A stretch of 23,107 nucleotides of DNA. It comes from a virus. Of this stretch, positions 12,096-19,307 are shown in pieces (positions within the stretch are counted from its first letter, which is position 1; every line of letters begins with the position of its first letter). A model generated the notes under the pieces. That model was not told where the DNA came from. It saw nothing but the letters and a program-made list of their open reading frames with translations, and did not search any database. The DNA is taken from positions 1-23,107 of IMG/VR virus record IMGVR_UViG_3300037069_000472; one strand, given 5' to 3'. The position numbers were made by a program, and so were the translations under genes.

Positions 12096-12219
12096 GATAT
12101 TGGCTTGCCTCGTTTGGCACAACTACCGGGAGGGGAAGTTTCCTCCCTTTAAGGGGTATGCGTTTCTGAAAGAAGGAAAAAGGTGCATCGTATGTGGGCA
12201 TACGGTGTTTTACAAATGA
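12076..12219 (+). CDS. 47-aa hydrophobic CxxC microprotein
   Basis: ATG 12076 lies within the last codons of the MazZ-like gene and is preceded by GGGAGGGCGG. Its TGA overlaps the ATG of the next gene (ATGA). The N-terminus (MLLGLLRILACLVWHNY) is hydrophobic and could sit in or on the membrane. The C-terminal part, KRCIVCGHTVFYK, holds one CxxC pair, half of a zinc ribbon. The tight overlap on both sides and the clear ribosome binding site support a real gene. Function unknown. Confidence 0.6.
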   Translation: MLLGLLRILACLVWHNYREGKFPPFKGYAFLKEGKRCIVCGHTVFYK

Positions 12220-12452
12220 CGAACCCCAACTCCTGCTACTCACGTTTCATCGCGGACGAGGAACTGTTGGGCTCGCCTCGTCCTGATCTGGTTGTCCGTT
12301 GCGTCATCAACGGGCTGAGAGAGAAGACCGGAGATGTGTTCAAGGATGGGCATATCTGGGTGAAGCGCAGCGAAGAAAACCAGGGCTCATACATCACCCT
12401 TTTCAACGGACCAATCCCGGTCAAGAGGAAGCGTACACTGAAACACATCTAA
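12216..12452 (+). CDS. Hypothetical protein (78 aa)
   Basis: The start is placed at ATG 12216, which overlaps the preceding TGA; the open frame extends to 12183 but that part would be read inside the microprotein gene. The sequence contains RPDLVVRCVINGLREKTG, then GHIWVKRSEENQGSYITLF, ending in a basic tail (VKRKRTLKHI). It looks like a small basic mixed alpha/beta protein. It is last in the plus-strand operon; the terminator follows 19 bases after its stop. No family is recognised. Confidence 0.7.
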   Translation: MTNPNSCYSRFIADEELLGSPRPDLVVRCVINGLREKTGDVFKDGHIWVKRSEENQGSYITLFNGPIPVKRKRTLKHI

Positions 12453-12470
12453 CCTCCTCTCTCCCCAACT

Positions 12471-12509
12471 GGCCCTCGATACTTCTTAGTTTCGGGGGCC
12501 TTTTATTTT
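12471..12509 (+). terminator. Rho-independent terminator (plus strand)
   Basis: GGCCCTCGA (12471-12479) pairs with TCGGGGGCC (12492-12500) over 9 bp with one G-T wobble, followed by TTTTATTTT. It ends the plus-strand operon and faces the minus-strand terminator 11 bases further on. Confidence 0.8.
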
Positions 12510-12519
12510 GTCTCTACCA

Positions 12520-12548
12520 AAAGCAAAAGCCCCGGCGTTAGCCAGGGC
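12520..12548 (-). terminator. Rho-independent terminator (minus strand)
   Basis: On the minus strand GCCCTGGC-TAAC-GCCGGGGC, an 8-bp stem with one wobble and a 4-base loop, is followed by TTTTGCTTTTGG. It closes the late-gene transcript 35 bases after the XhlA-like gene and is convergent with the plus-strand terminator at 12471-12509. Confidence 0.75.
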
Positions 12549-12582
12549 CTTCGATCTTCCTTCTGCTCGCGGCAGGGAGGCT

Positions 12583-12846
12583 TTAATGTTTGGCGAATAG
12601 TGCGATCACAACGCCGATCGCAAACTGAAACGCAGTCGCGGCACCAGTGATAACGTAGAGCGTCTTCCTGGCTGCCTTCACGTCGCTTTCAGCGCTAGTC
12701 AAGCGCTTCTCTAGGGTCGAAACGTACTCCGAGTTGGCCTTCTTCTCCAGACTCTTTTTCATGTCGTCTAAGCTCTCGTGCGTAGACTTGAAACCGGCCT
12801 CGGTCGTAGCAATGAGCGTAATCAGCAAATCATGGTCCGAATGCAC
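12583..12846 (-). CDS. XhlA/holin-like membrane protein (87 aa)
   Basis: Starts at GTG 12846, two bases after the preceding stop. Residues about 20-58 form a charged, coiled-coil-prone helix (HESLDDMKKSLEKKANSEYV, then TLEKRLTSAESDVKAARK). A single C-terminal membrane segment follows (about residues 62-85, LYVITGAATAFQFAIGVVIA) and then a short tail. This coiled coil plus C-terminal anchor layout matches XhlA/haemolysin-type phage proteins that work with holins and lysins at lysis. It is the last gene of the late operon. The lysozyme is about 4.5 kb upstream, so the lysis genes are not in one cassette. A non-lytic virion role is also possible. Confidence 0.65.
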   Translation of the reverse strand: MHSDHDLLITLIATTEAGFKSTHESLDDMKKSLEKKANSEYVSTLEKRLTSAESDVKAARKTLYVITGAATAFQFAIGVVIALFAKH

Positions 12847-12848
12847 GA

Positions 12849-13220
12849 TTACCCTCTTTGAAGCTGGATGTTCAGCTTGATAGTTCCAGACGCAGCGAAC
12901 GCCCAGTAATCATATACCGAAATCACTTCATCATGGATGGCCTCGCGGTTGAAGCTTCCGTTCGGCTGCAACTTGAAGCCCATGTTGGTAGCGGAAACAT
13001 TCGAGTCTCCGATGCAAACATTGGCCGTGCTGATATCAGGATCGCTCTGGATGTTGATAGCACGGCAGGACGTCGAAGGAAGATCGGTTGCGCTCGCACC
13101 ATCCGGTTGCGGCAAAGCCTTGTATGCAGCCAGGATAAGCGGGTAAAGCTGAGTCGCTACGCCAGTTGGGACGGTGACTGTGACAGCTACGTATTGTCGT
13201 TTTGTATTGAATGAGGTCAT
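12849..13220 (-). CDS. Small beta-rich late protein (123 aa)
   Basis: ATG 13220 gives the most natural N-terminus (MTSFNTKRQYVAVTVTVPTG); ATG 13238 is an in-frame alternative. Neither has a clear Shine-Dalgarno sequence. The protein is rich in beta-prone residues and ends SGTIKLNIQLQRG. It has two central cysteines (around SCRAINIQ and ANVCIGDSN). It lies in the late module between a zinc-ribbon protein and the XhlA-like protein, so a virion decoration or head-tail role is plausible. No family can be named with confidence. Confidence 0.65.
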   Translation of the reverse strand: MTSFNTKRQYVAVTVTVPTGVATQLYPLILAAYKALPQPDGASATDLPSTSCRAINIQSDPDISTANVCIGDSNVSATNMGFKLQPNGSFNREAIHDEVISVYDYWAFAASGTIKLNIQLQRG

Positions 13221-13254
13221 GGTGGTGGCAAATAGCATCTGGACTATTGCACCG

Positions 13255-13288
13255 ATGCCTGCACCAATGTAGTCATCAATGCAGGCAT
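13255..13288. repeat. 9-bp perfect inverted repeat in late-operon gap
   Basis: ATGCCTGCA (13255-13263) and TGCAGGCAT (13280-13288) are exact complements with a 16-base loop. The repeat lies in the 60-80 base gap between the zinc-ribbon gene (stop 13301) and the next start (13220/13238). No U-tract follows on either strand, so it is not a normal terminator. It could stabilise mRNA or be a processing site. Confidence 0.5.
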
Positions 13289-13300
13289 GAGTTGGGTTGC

Positions 13301-13522
13301 TTATTGCTTATTGTTGAGCTTTGCCAGAGCGTCTTTCATCGTTAACGACTGCCCACTCTCCAGGTCTTTAACAAGTTTCTCTTGAGTTCCTATGGCAATC
13401 CCGCCTCTGCCGACAGGAGCTTTTTGAAGTGCGCAATCTTCACCTTCTTCGTGCCACATTCCACTGTTGCTTTTACCAAGCACCGCCCCACATCTAGGAC
13501 AGTGCTTATTTTGTGCTTCCAT
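13301..13522 (-). CDS. Small zinc-ribbon-like protein (73 aa)
   Basis: Starts at ATG 13522, with AGAAAG upstream. The N-terminus has C8-P-R-C11-G (NKHCPRCGAVLG), then H24 and C30 (MWHEEGEDCALQ), giving a possible C-C-H-C zinc site in the first 30 residues. The rest is a helical tail (QEKLVKDLESGQSL, then MKDALAKLNNKQ). Such short zinc-finger proteins occur in many phages without known function. It lies just after the signal-peptide protein gene in the late operon. Confidence 0.7.
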   Translation of the reverse strand: MEAQNKHCPRCGAVLGKSNSGMWHEEGEDCALQKAPVGRGGIAIGTQEKLVKDLESGQSLTMKDALAKLNNKQ

Positions 13523-13527
13523 GCTTT

Positions 13528-14583
13528 CTAATTGTAGGAAACTACGATCGTCATGGTCGTGTTTACGGGGGGAGTGAAAGGCGCAAGAGCGCCAGACATG
13601 GAACCGGAGACCGAACAGACTGTGGCATTCGTAAGGCCAGTCGCAGGCGACAGTGCAGTTGTCCCGTTATAGCCGTAAACTCCATAGCCGCTAACCAGGA
13701 TGAAATCTGCGCTTCCAGCAGAGCAGGCAAAGTTGGGAGACGACGGAAGGGCCGCCGTGTAGGTACTGGTAGTCCAAGACCCTGTTCCCGACTGAGAACA
13801 ATACTGAGACGTGCCAAAGAGTTGCATGACGGTATTGGCGGCCACAGATGTACTCATGGCTCCTACTGGGTTTGATGCCCCGCAAGTGCCATGAGTGGTT
13901 GTAAATGTCGGGCTTGCCGTGCCTGCATTGGTAGATGTATAGAGCGTCCCCGATGCGTAATAGGCCGCACTCGTGGAGCTTGAAGTTAATCCGCCAGTAG
14001 GAACGGCTGGCAATCCTGCTGCTCCTGCATATCCAGAGCCAGGAGAAGATTTAACATAAACCGCTGTACTGTTGTTGACAGTTATCAAAGGGTAAGACCC
14101 TACAGAAGACCAAAGCCAATAAGTGCTTCCTCCGTCGCCTGCCCAAGTATGGCCGTCTGTGGTGTAGTAATTCCCGGCGCTACCGCTGCCGCCCGAAACG
14201 ATTATACAGCCAGAAGTAACGCAGACCATAGATTGAGGCTTGGTAGTAATGGCTAGATTGATTAAAGGATTGGTCCAGTTTGACGACACCGAAGGATCAG
14301 AGCCAACGGGAATCTCAAATAGAGCCCATCCAGTCAAGCCAGTAGGAGCCATTTGCAACAACAGATAGCCATTGAATACTCCCGAGTTTATAGGGTTCAA
14401 AGTAGCAGCGTTTGGACCAGGAAGGCAGGCGCTAGTAGTTGTCCAAGACGAGTCCCCGTCAACAAACTTCGACAACGGCTTGCAGTTGGTAGTAGAAGAG
14501 CCGAACACATATAGCGTGTTAGCGGCTCTCGCCGGAATGATGCTGGCCGCAAAAATGGCCACTAAAAGCAGCAAGTGTTTCAT
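13528..14583 (-). CDS. Secreted Asp-box-like late protein (352 aa)
   Basis: ATG 14583 is chosen because it opens a textbook Sec signal peptide: a basic start (MKH), the hydrophobic core LLLLVAIFAASII, and a signal peptidase I site after PARA (A at -3 and -1). TTG 14601 is possible. The mature part is Ser/Thr/Gly-rich and beta-prone. YYTTDGHTWAGDGG is close to the Asp-box (S-x-D-x-G-x-T-W) of BNR/sialidase-type propellers, with LYTSTNAG as a weaker second copy. The last residues, TTMTIVVSYN, closely resemble the end of the 905-aa fibre-like protein upstream (HMTVVVVYQ). It may be a tail-fibre partner or a protein exported by the infected cell. No catalytic site is identified. Confidence 0.7.
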   Translation of the reverse strand: MKHLLLLVAIFAASIIPARAANTLYVFGSSTTNCKPLSKFVDGDSSWTTTSACLPGPNAATLNPINSGVFNGYLLLQMAPTGLTGWALFEIPVGSDPSVSSNWTNPLINLAITTKPQSMVCVTSGCIIVSGGSGSAGNYYTTDGHTWAGDGGSTYWLWSSVGSYPLITVNNSTAVYVKSSPGSGYAGAAGLPAVPTGGLTSSSTSAAYYASGTLYTSTNAGTASPTFTTTHGTCGASNPVGAMSTSVAANTVMQLFGTSQYCSQSGTGSWTTSTYTAALPSSPNFACSAGSADFILVSGYGVYGYNGTTALSPATGLTNATVCSVSGSMSGALAPFTPPVNTTMTIVVSYN

Positions 14584-14587
14584 GGCT

Positions 14588-17305
14588 TTATTGATAGACA
14601 ACTACTACTGTCATGTGGTGCAAGGCTGCGCTTGGGGATATTATCGACTGAGAAATCGTAGCTCCCGATCCCACGCTCGTAACTGCCAAACTGGTCGAAG
14701 ACGATCCTGTGCTAGTGCAAGAAAAGCTCGCTGTTCCAATATTGGTGCCAGACGTAGTTAGCTGGAACGTAGTAGCCGAAGAGTCGTCAGAGATGCAATA
14801 GACAGACTGGATGGCCCATGACGATGCTCCGGTATTAACAGCAAGATTGGGGGCCGATCCAGAAGTTGTCGTCAGGGTATTTACGGTATCCGCAAACTGC
14901 CAAGACACGCGATGGGTTGGCACTACCGGGCTAGTTGCCTCCCACTTAGAATCTGTCCCGCTATAAACAAGGCTCTGGCCGTCTGTCGGAGTGCCAGATT
15001 TAACGGCGATGCCTTGAATCTTTCCGACAACAGATGCAGCCGCAGTTCCGGTTACATCACCCGTCAAAGGCACAGCAGAGGGGGCGACAGTGGCAACTCC
15101 TGGCTCGTACTGGCTGGTGGTTGCGTTCCAGAATAATCCTTGTCCGCCAGACGGAGCCGTGTTAGCCACGTTGAAGCCTTGAATCTCGATAGCGTTTGCG
15201 GCGGCCTGCGGGTTTGTCCAGATAAAGCTCGTGCCGTTGTAGATGAGAGCCTGTCCGGTGTTGGTCGGGGCTCCGGTGATCGTGATACCGCCGATCTTGG
15301 ATAGAGTGCTGGCCGCAGTCGTTCCACTCACGTCACCAGCCATCGCGTAGTTCGCAGGAGCAGCCGGAGGAGTGTAGGTCTTGGCTTCCCAATCCGAATT
15401 GGCCGTCACCCAAGTCATGAACTGCTGGTCGGAAGGCGTGCCGGCCTTGACTGCATTGCCTTGAATCTTGCCAACCACAGACGTATTGCTTTGGCTCGTC
15501 ACGTCGCCTGCCATCGTTACGGCCGTAGCTGTGGAGGTCGGGTTGCCGAAGACAAACTCGGAGCCGTCCCACATGACAGCCTGACCAGACAAAGGAGTGC
15601 CGGTAAGAGACAGGGTGTAGCCTTGCAGTTTTGCAATCAAGGCAGTGCTGGCCGTCTGCGACAAGTCGCCCCCGAGGGTTGGGTTCTGGGCCGGGATAGT
15701 CGTAGGCTGCCACTGGTTGTTCGAGGTATTGAAGATCAAAGCCTGTTTGTCGGTCGGAGCAGTGGCGGCCACGTTGAAGCCGTTAATTCGCGCTACAACG
15801 CTCGTGTTTGAATTGCTGGTCACATCCCCTGCCATGACTACCGAAGTGGCTGCCGTTGGCGTGGTGGGCTCCCAGGCGCTATCTGTAGCATTCCAGGTAA
15901 GCACCTGCTTGTCAGTCGGAGAGGTTGCGGAAACGGCCTTCGTCTGAAGGGTCGTAGCGTTGCTGTTTGCCGCCTTCGGTTCCCACTGGCTGTCAGCAGA
16001 TACCCACGTCATTACCTGCTTGTCTGACGGGGCCGAGTTGGAGACCGCATGGCCTTGAATCTTCGCAACGGTGCTTGCGTCGGTCGTACCGCTCACATCG
16101 CCCGTCATCGGGTAGTTGGTCGGAGATGATGCCTGCGGAGCCATAATGAACTTGCTTCCGTCATAGGTAAGCACGTAGTTCGTGGCGGCAGCCGTCAGGT
16201 CCAACGTAATGCCTTTCAAGCTGTTTACAGCCAGAGAAGAGATGGGGCCTGACAGGTCTCCCCCGACCGACTGCGGAGTGTACGTTCCGGCATTGAACGA
16301 AAGGATTTGGTTGGAGGTCGGAGCCGTGGCAGAAACCGCATGGCCCTGGAGGGCAACAACGGTCATGGCGTTAGACAGTCCGCTTGCATCGCCGCCCATC
16401 GAGACAGACGTTACGGCAGATGGCGCGGCAGGCACCCAATGGCCTCCCACAACCGTCATTACGTTGCCATCGGCAGGCGTACCGGACAGCGGAGTACCAA
16501 GCAGCTTTGCGACAACCGTGCTGCCGTTCGCTCCGGTCACTTCGCCGGCCAGGGTAACGGTAGGAGTCGGCAGCGGGGCAGGCACCCAGGCCGTTCCGTT
16601 GAAGGAGAAGTAGTCGCCGTTGGCAGGCGCGTTGGCAGAGACGGTAATGCCCTGAATCTTGGAAAGCGTATTGCTATCGGTCGAGCCCGTCAGGTCTCCG
16701 AGTAACGGCACGGACGAAGCGCCGGGGTTGCCCCAGATCACCTTGCCGGTTGCGAGGTCGTAAATCAGTGCTTGCTTGTCGGTAGGCGTCACTCCCTGGA
16801 TGTTGAACGGAGTTCCTTGCACCTTGTTGACGGTCAGGCCGTTGTACTGTCCGGTAGCGTCTCCTCCGACGAACAGGGTTTGAGGCACCCAGTTGCCAGA
16901 TACGAACTGCATCACTTCGTTGGTCGTAGGAGTTGCCGTAGATAAGGGAACGCCACGGAACGCCTGAATGACGCTCACACCATCGGAATTGCTCGACACG
17001 TCGCCGGTCAATGCCGATCCGCTGCCCGAAGCCAAGGTCCACTTGCCGCTCTGACAGACGAACAGCTTGCCAGAGTACTCTCCAAAGGCCTCGGCATTCG
17101 AGCAGTCCGTGTTTGTCGGGTCCGTCGTGAACACCGTGTACGGAATGACAAACAAAGCTTTGGAGAAGTCGCTGGACGAAGCCGCTGTGTAGACGTTCGA
17201 CTTAGACTTGAAAACGTCTCCCCCGCCTCCGGGGTTGACAACCTGTGCAAACAGAGTTGCAACAGAAAATAGCAGGGCTGCCCCTGCTTTGAATGCGTTA
17301 TTCAT
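14588..17305 (-). CDS. Repeat-rich tail-fibre-like protein with signal peptide (905 aa)
   Basis: Starts at ATG 17305, directly after the lysozyme stop (TAAATG). Residues 1-20 (MNNAFKAGAALLFSVATLFA) look like a Sec signal peptide. Residues about 101-796 hold 12 units of roughly 40-46 aa built on GD(V/L/A)(S/T)G...(V/L)xK(I/L)QGxxV...APTxxQ(V/A)L.W....W.P, plus two half units that lack the GDVxG half. A distinct 109-residue C-terminal domain (from THRVSWQFAD, ending HMTVVVVYQ) follows. Repeats of this pattern are known from phage fibres and bacterial surface proteins, and form elongated beta-rich, probably trimeric rods; the C-terminus could be the receptor-binding or trimerisation tip. A signal peptide on a virion fibre is unusual. 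Confidence 0.8.
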   Translation of the reverse strand: MNNAFKAGAALLFSVATLFAQVVNPGGGGDVFKSKSNVYTAASSSDFSKALFVIPYTVFTTDPTNTDCSNAEAFGEYSGKLFVCQSGKWTLASGSGSALTGDVSSNSDGVSVIQAFRGVPLSTATPTTNEVMQFVSGNWVPQTLFVGGDATGQYNGLTVNKVQGTPFNIQGVTPTDKQALIYDLATGKVIWGNPGASSVPLLGDLTGSTDSNTLSKIQGITVSANAPANGDYFSFNGTAWVPAPLPTPTVTLAGEVTGANGSTVVAKLLGTPLSGTPADGNVMTVVGGHWVPAAPSAVTSVSMGGDASGLSNAMTVVALQGHAVSATAPTSNQILSFNAGTYTPQSVGGDLSGPISSLAVNSLKGITLDLTAAATNYVLTYDGSKFIMAPQASSPTNYPMTGDVSGTTDASTVAKIQGHAVSNSAPSDKQVMTWVSADSQWEPKAANSNATTLQTKAVSATSPTDKQVLTWNATDSAWEPTTPTAATSVVMAGDVTSNSNTSVVARINGFNVAATAPTDKQALIFNTSNNQWQPTTIPAQNPTLGGDLSQTASTALIAKLQGYTLSLTGTPLSGQAVMWDGSEFVFGNPTSTATAVTMAGDVTSQSNTSVVGKIQGNAVKAGTPSDQQFMTWVTANSDWEAKTYTPPAAPANYAMAGDVSGTTAASTLSKIGGITITGAPTNTGQALIYNGTSFIWTNPQAAANAIEIQGFNVANTAPSGGQGLFWNATTSQYEPGVATVAPSAVPLTGDVTGTAAASVVGKIQGIAVKSGTPTDGQSLVYSGTDSKWEATSPVVPTHRVSWQFADTVNTLTTTSGSAPNLAVNTGASSWAIQSVYCISDDSSATTFQLTTSGTNIGTASFSCTSTGSSSTSLAVTSVGSGATISQSIISPSAALHHMTVVVVYQ
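14918..17005 (-). repeat. Protein-level tandem repeat array (about 12 full and 2 half units)
   Basis: This part of the 905-aa gene encodes about 14 diverged units. Recurrent stretches include KIQGxxV, APTDKQAL, TPTDGQSL and GDVTSxSNTSVV. At the DNA level they are not identical, but phrases such as TTGCCTTGAATCTT recur, so the array is old and under selection for protein pattern rather than a fresh duplication. Confidence 0.8.
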
Positions 17306-17749
17306 TTATGATTGGCCTTGGGTTTTGGAAGTGAACCAGGACTGCTCTGTGAGCCTTCGCTTTAGGAGACCTGGGAGAACTTTGTCGCCGGCATGACACC
17401 AGCGGGAAAACTGTTGCGCGGCCTGCTCGTAGCGGCCGAGATTGAGAAGAATCAGAAGAGTTGAATGGTCGAGAGCGGAACGACCAAGGTTATATTCGAA
17501 ATCGCAAAGGGCATCGAACTGCCTTTGTGTAAGGGGAACCTTGACGTCTTCCGTGACGCACTCGGCAATGACGGCCAGGGTAAGACGAAGGCGCTTGTCG
17601 GCCTCCGCTTCTGTGATCGTCTGACCCTCTACTACATGGTCCGTAGAGCCGTAGCCGATCGTCCAAATTCCTACCGCATCTTTGTAGGAGTGGGCCACAA
17701 AGCCCTCGAACGACTTGACGTTGCCTACTAGTTCTTCGGAGTATTGCAC
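17306..17749 (-). CDS. Phage lysozyme / endolysin, GH24 family (147 aa)
   Basis: A T4-type lysozyme that cleaves the N-acetylmuramic acid to N-acetylglucosamine bond of peptidoglycan. The GH24 catalytic triad E-x8-D-x5-T is exact: E15 in KSFEGFVAH, D24 in YKDAVG and T30 in WTIGYGST. The helix LTQRQFDALCDFEYNLG and the C-terminal WCHAGDKVLPGLLKRR are family landmarks, and the length is usual. No signal peptide or membrane anchor is present, so a holin or other exit route is needed, unless it is virion-bound for DNA entry; it sits among ejection-type genes. The start is GTG 17749, whose first base is the end of a 7-bp hairpin. Confidence 0.92.
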   Translation of the reverse strand: MQYSEELVGNVKSFEGFVAHSYKDAVGIWTIGYGSTDHVVEGQTITEAEADKRLRLTLAVIAECVTEDVKVPLTQRQFDALCDFEYNLGRSALDHSTLLILLNLGRYEQAAQQFSRWCHAGDKVLPGLLKRRLTEQSWFTSKTQGQS

Positions 17750-17775
17750 CCCGTAAGGTTAGAGGCCATACGGGG
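17749..17775 (-). promoter_or_regulatory. Hairpin over the lysozyme start codon
   Basis: On the minus strand CCCCGTA (17775-17769) pairs perfectly with TACGGGG (17755-17749) across a 13-base loop. The last G of the stem is the first base of the lysozyme GTG, and the GGGG that could serve as Shine-Dalgarno lies inside the stem. Folding would mask initiation, so translation of the lysozyme may be dampened or depend on ribosomes arriving from upstream. Confidence 0.45.
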
Positions 17776-17786
17776 TTATGGTTGGG

Positions 17787-19307
17787 CTATTGCTGCTGGT
17801 TGTTGGAGCCGCTTAAAAGCTGATATGAAGTAAGCGGTGAACGCTGCCCCATCGCGGTTAAAACCCTTCCAACGTCGCCGCTTTGGGCCGCGTACTTAAA
17901 GGAGTTCTGCATCATCGCAGGCATCTTTTGAAACTGTGGGCTCTCCACGAAGTTCTTGGCCGCCTGAGCTACAGGAGCCGCAAGCTTGGGGTACAGCATT
18001 GAGCCTGCTACCGCTCCTACAGCGCCGCCAACAGGACCGGCAATTCCATGTCCTAATGAGAAGCCTGCTGCTGCCCCGGTTTCGCTGGCACCAACTTTAG
18101 CCATAGCCTTGCTGAGACCAGACTGCGTTGTGCCTCGTCCCATGCTTATGTTTTGACCAAGAACTTTGTCGAGAGCGTTGTAGTGCGCGTAGCTGCGGTT
18201 CAGATCGGTAGTCTCTGGCGCAATCTCGTCAAGTCCCTGACGGTAGACGTTTCCGACTCCTTTGTATAAGTCCTGATCGGCCTGCGGAGAGGCGAAACTT
18301 GTCCTACCGTTAGCGCCATCTCGCAGGTGCTTGATGTCGTCAAAAGAGAGATTCCCGCCGTTCTGAGCAGCAAGAGCCTTAGTATCGTCTATCTCTTGCT
18401 GAATGGAGTTGTAATAGGGCTTGTTGGCGTTCGTGATGACATCGCCACGCTTGAATGCGGCCTGCTGCTTTTGAAGGCCGTCAATAATCGTATCCGGGGC
18501 GATGGTGCGAGTTGCTATGTCTGGCGGTAAAGCGTCGTATTGATCTCCTAGCTTGCCAAGGTGAGACTGAATGGCTTCGCGCATCTCTACCGGACCAGCG
18601 GCAGGAGTTATGCCGTCCTTAACCAAAAGCGGCAGGGCTTTGTTGATGATTGGCTTCTGGCTAGGAGTAGCGTAGAATGCCTGAGAGAAATTGTCGATCG
18701 TAGGTTGCTTTGCAGCCGCCAGTGCTTTGATCCCCTGAATGGCAGGCTTGACTAGCTCGCCGCCAGCACCGAGGACACCACCAGCAATCGTAGAGGTCGG
18801 GTCGCCGCCCGTTTGAGCAGCGGACACGCCGGCCCCAATACCTCCCTGGCCGGCCATCTTTGCGAGCAGACTTGCTCCATCTAAAGCTTTTGCTGCCTTG
18901 GCTGCCGGGAGAGCATATTCAAGCCCTTGCTCTAAAAACTTACCCGTTCCCTGGCCGATACCGTTGGATGTCGTCAACTGCTGTTGCTCTTGCGGAGTAG
19001 GAGCTTTTTCTCCCATCGCGCCGTAGAACTTGTCGTTGAGAGTCTGAAGACCTGGAACATATTTGTTGAGCAGGTTTCCAGTATTGTCGAGCGTCTGAAT
19101 GGCTCCCTTGGCTGCCCCCTGAAGGACGCCCATAGGAGCGTCGATCCAGTTGTTGCCGGTGTGATAGTTCAGTGCTCTACCGAGAGCGTCTGGGCTCTGA
19201 CTGCCAGCTTCCGGCTGGCCGTCCAACGTGTAACCAGCGGGAAGCTTTGCAGTAGCAGCGGAAGAAGCTGGCTGGTCGTCAAGAGCGTATCCCTGTGGCA
19301 GCGGCAT
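17787..19307 (-). CDS. Large internal-virion / ejection-type protein (506 aa)
   Basis: ATG 19307 overlaps the TAA of the 548-aa gene (TAATG). The N-terminus repeats a short motif twice, LPQGYALDDQP and LPAGYTLDGQP, a motif often found at the start of phage virion-associated proteins. The Ala/Gly-rich segments at about 140-200 and 405-445 (GAAAGFSLGHGIAGPVGGAV, then GAVAGSMLYPKL) are weakly hydrophobic and could insert in membranes. The rest is helical and polar. Its place after two other large Gln/Ala-rich proteins and before a lysozyme matches the internal-core (ejection) block of podovirus-like phages, such as T7 gp14-16. No enzymatic motif is visible. The functional call is by context. Confidence 0.65.
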   Translation of the reverse strand: MPLPQGYALDDQPASSAATAKLPAGYTLDGQPEAGSQSPDALGRALNYHTGNNWIDAPMGVLQGAAKGAIQTLDNTGNLLNKYVPGLQTLNDKFYGAMGEKAPTPQEQQQLTTSNGIGQGTGKFLEQGLEYALPAAKAAKALDGASLLAKMAGQGGIGAGVSAAQTGGDPTSTIAGGVLGAGGELVKPAIQGIKALAAAKQPTIDNFSQAFYATPSQKPIINKALPLLVKDGITPAAGPVEMREAIQSHLGKLGDQYDALPPDIATRTIAPDTIIDGLQKQQAAFKRGDVITNANKPYYNSIQQEIDDTKALAAQNGGNLSFDDIKHLRDGANGRTSFASPQADQDLYKGVGNVYRQGLDEIAPETTDLNRSYAHYNALDKVLGQNISMGRGTTQSGLSKAMAKVGASETGAAAGFSLGHGIAGPVGGAVGAVAGSMLYPKLAAPVAQAAKNFVESPQFQKMPAMMQNSFKYAAQSGDVGRVLTAMGQRSPLTSYQLLSGSNNQQQ

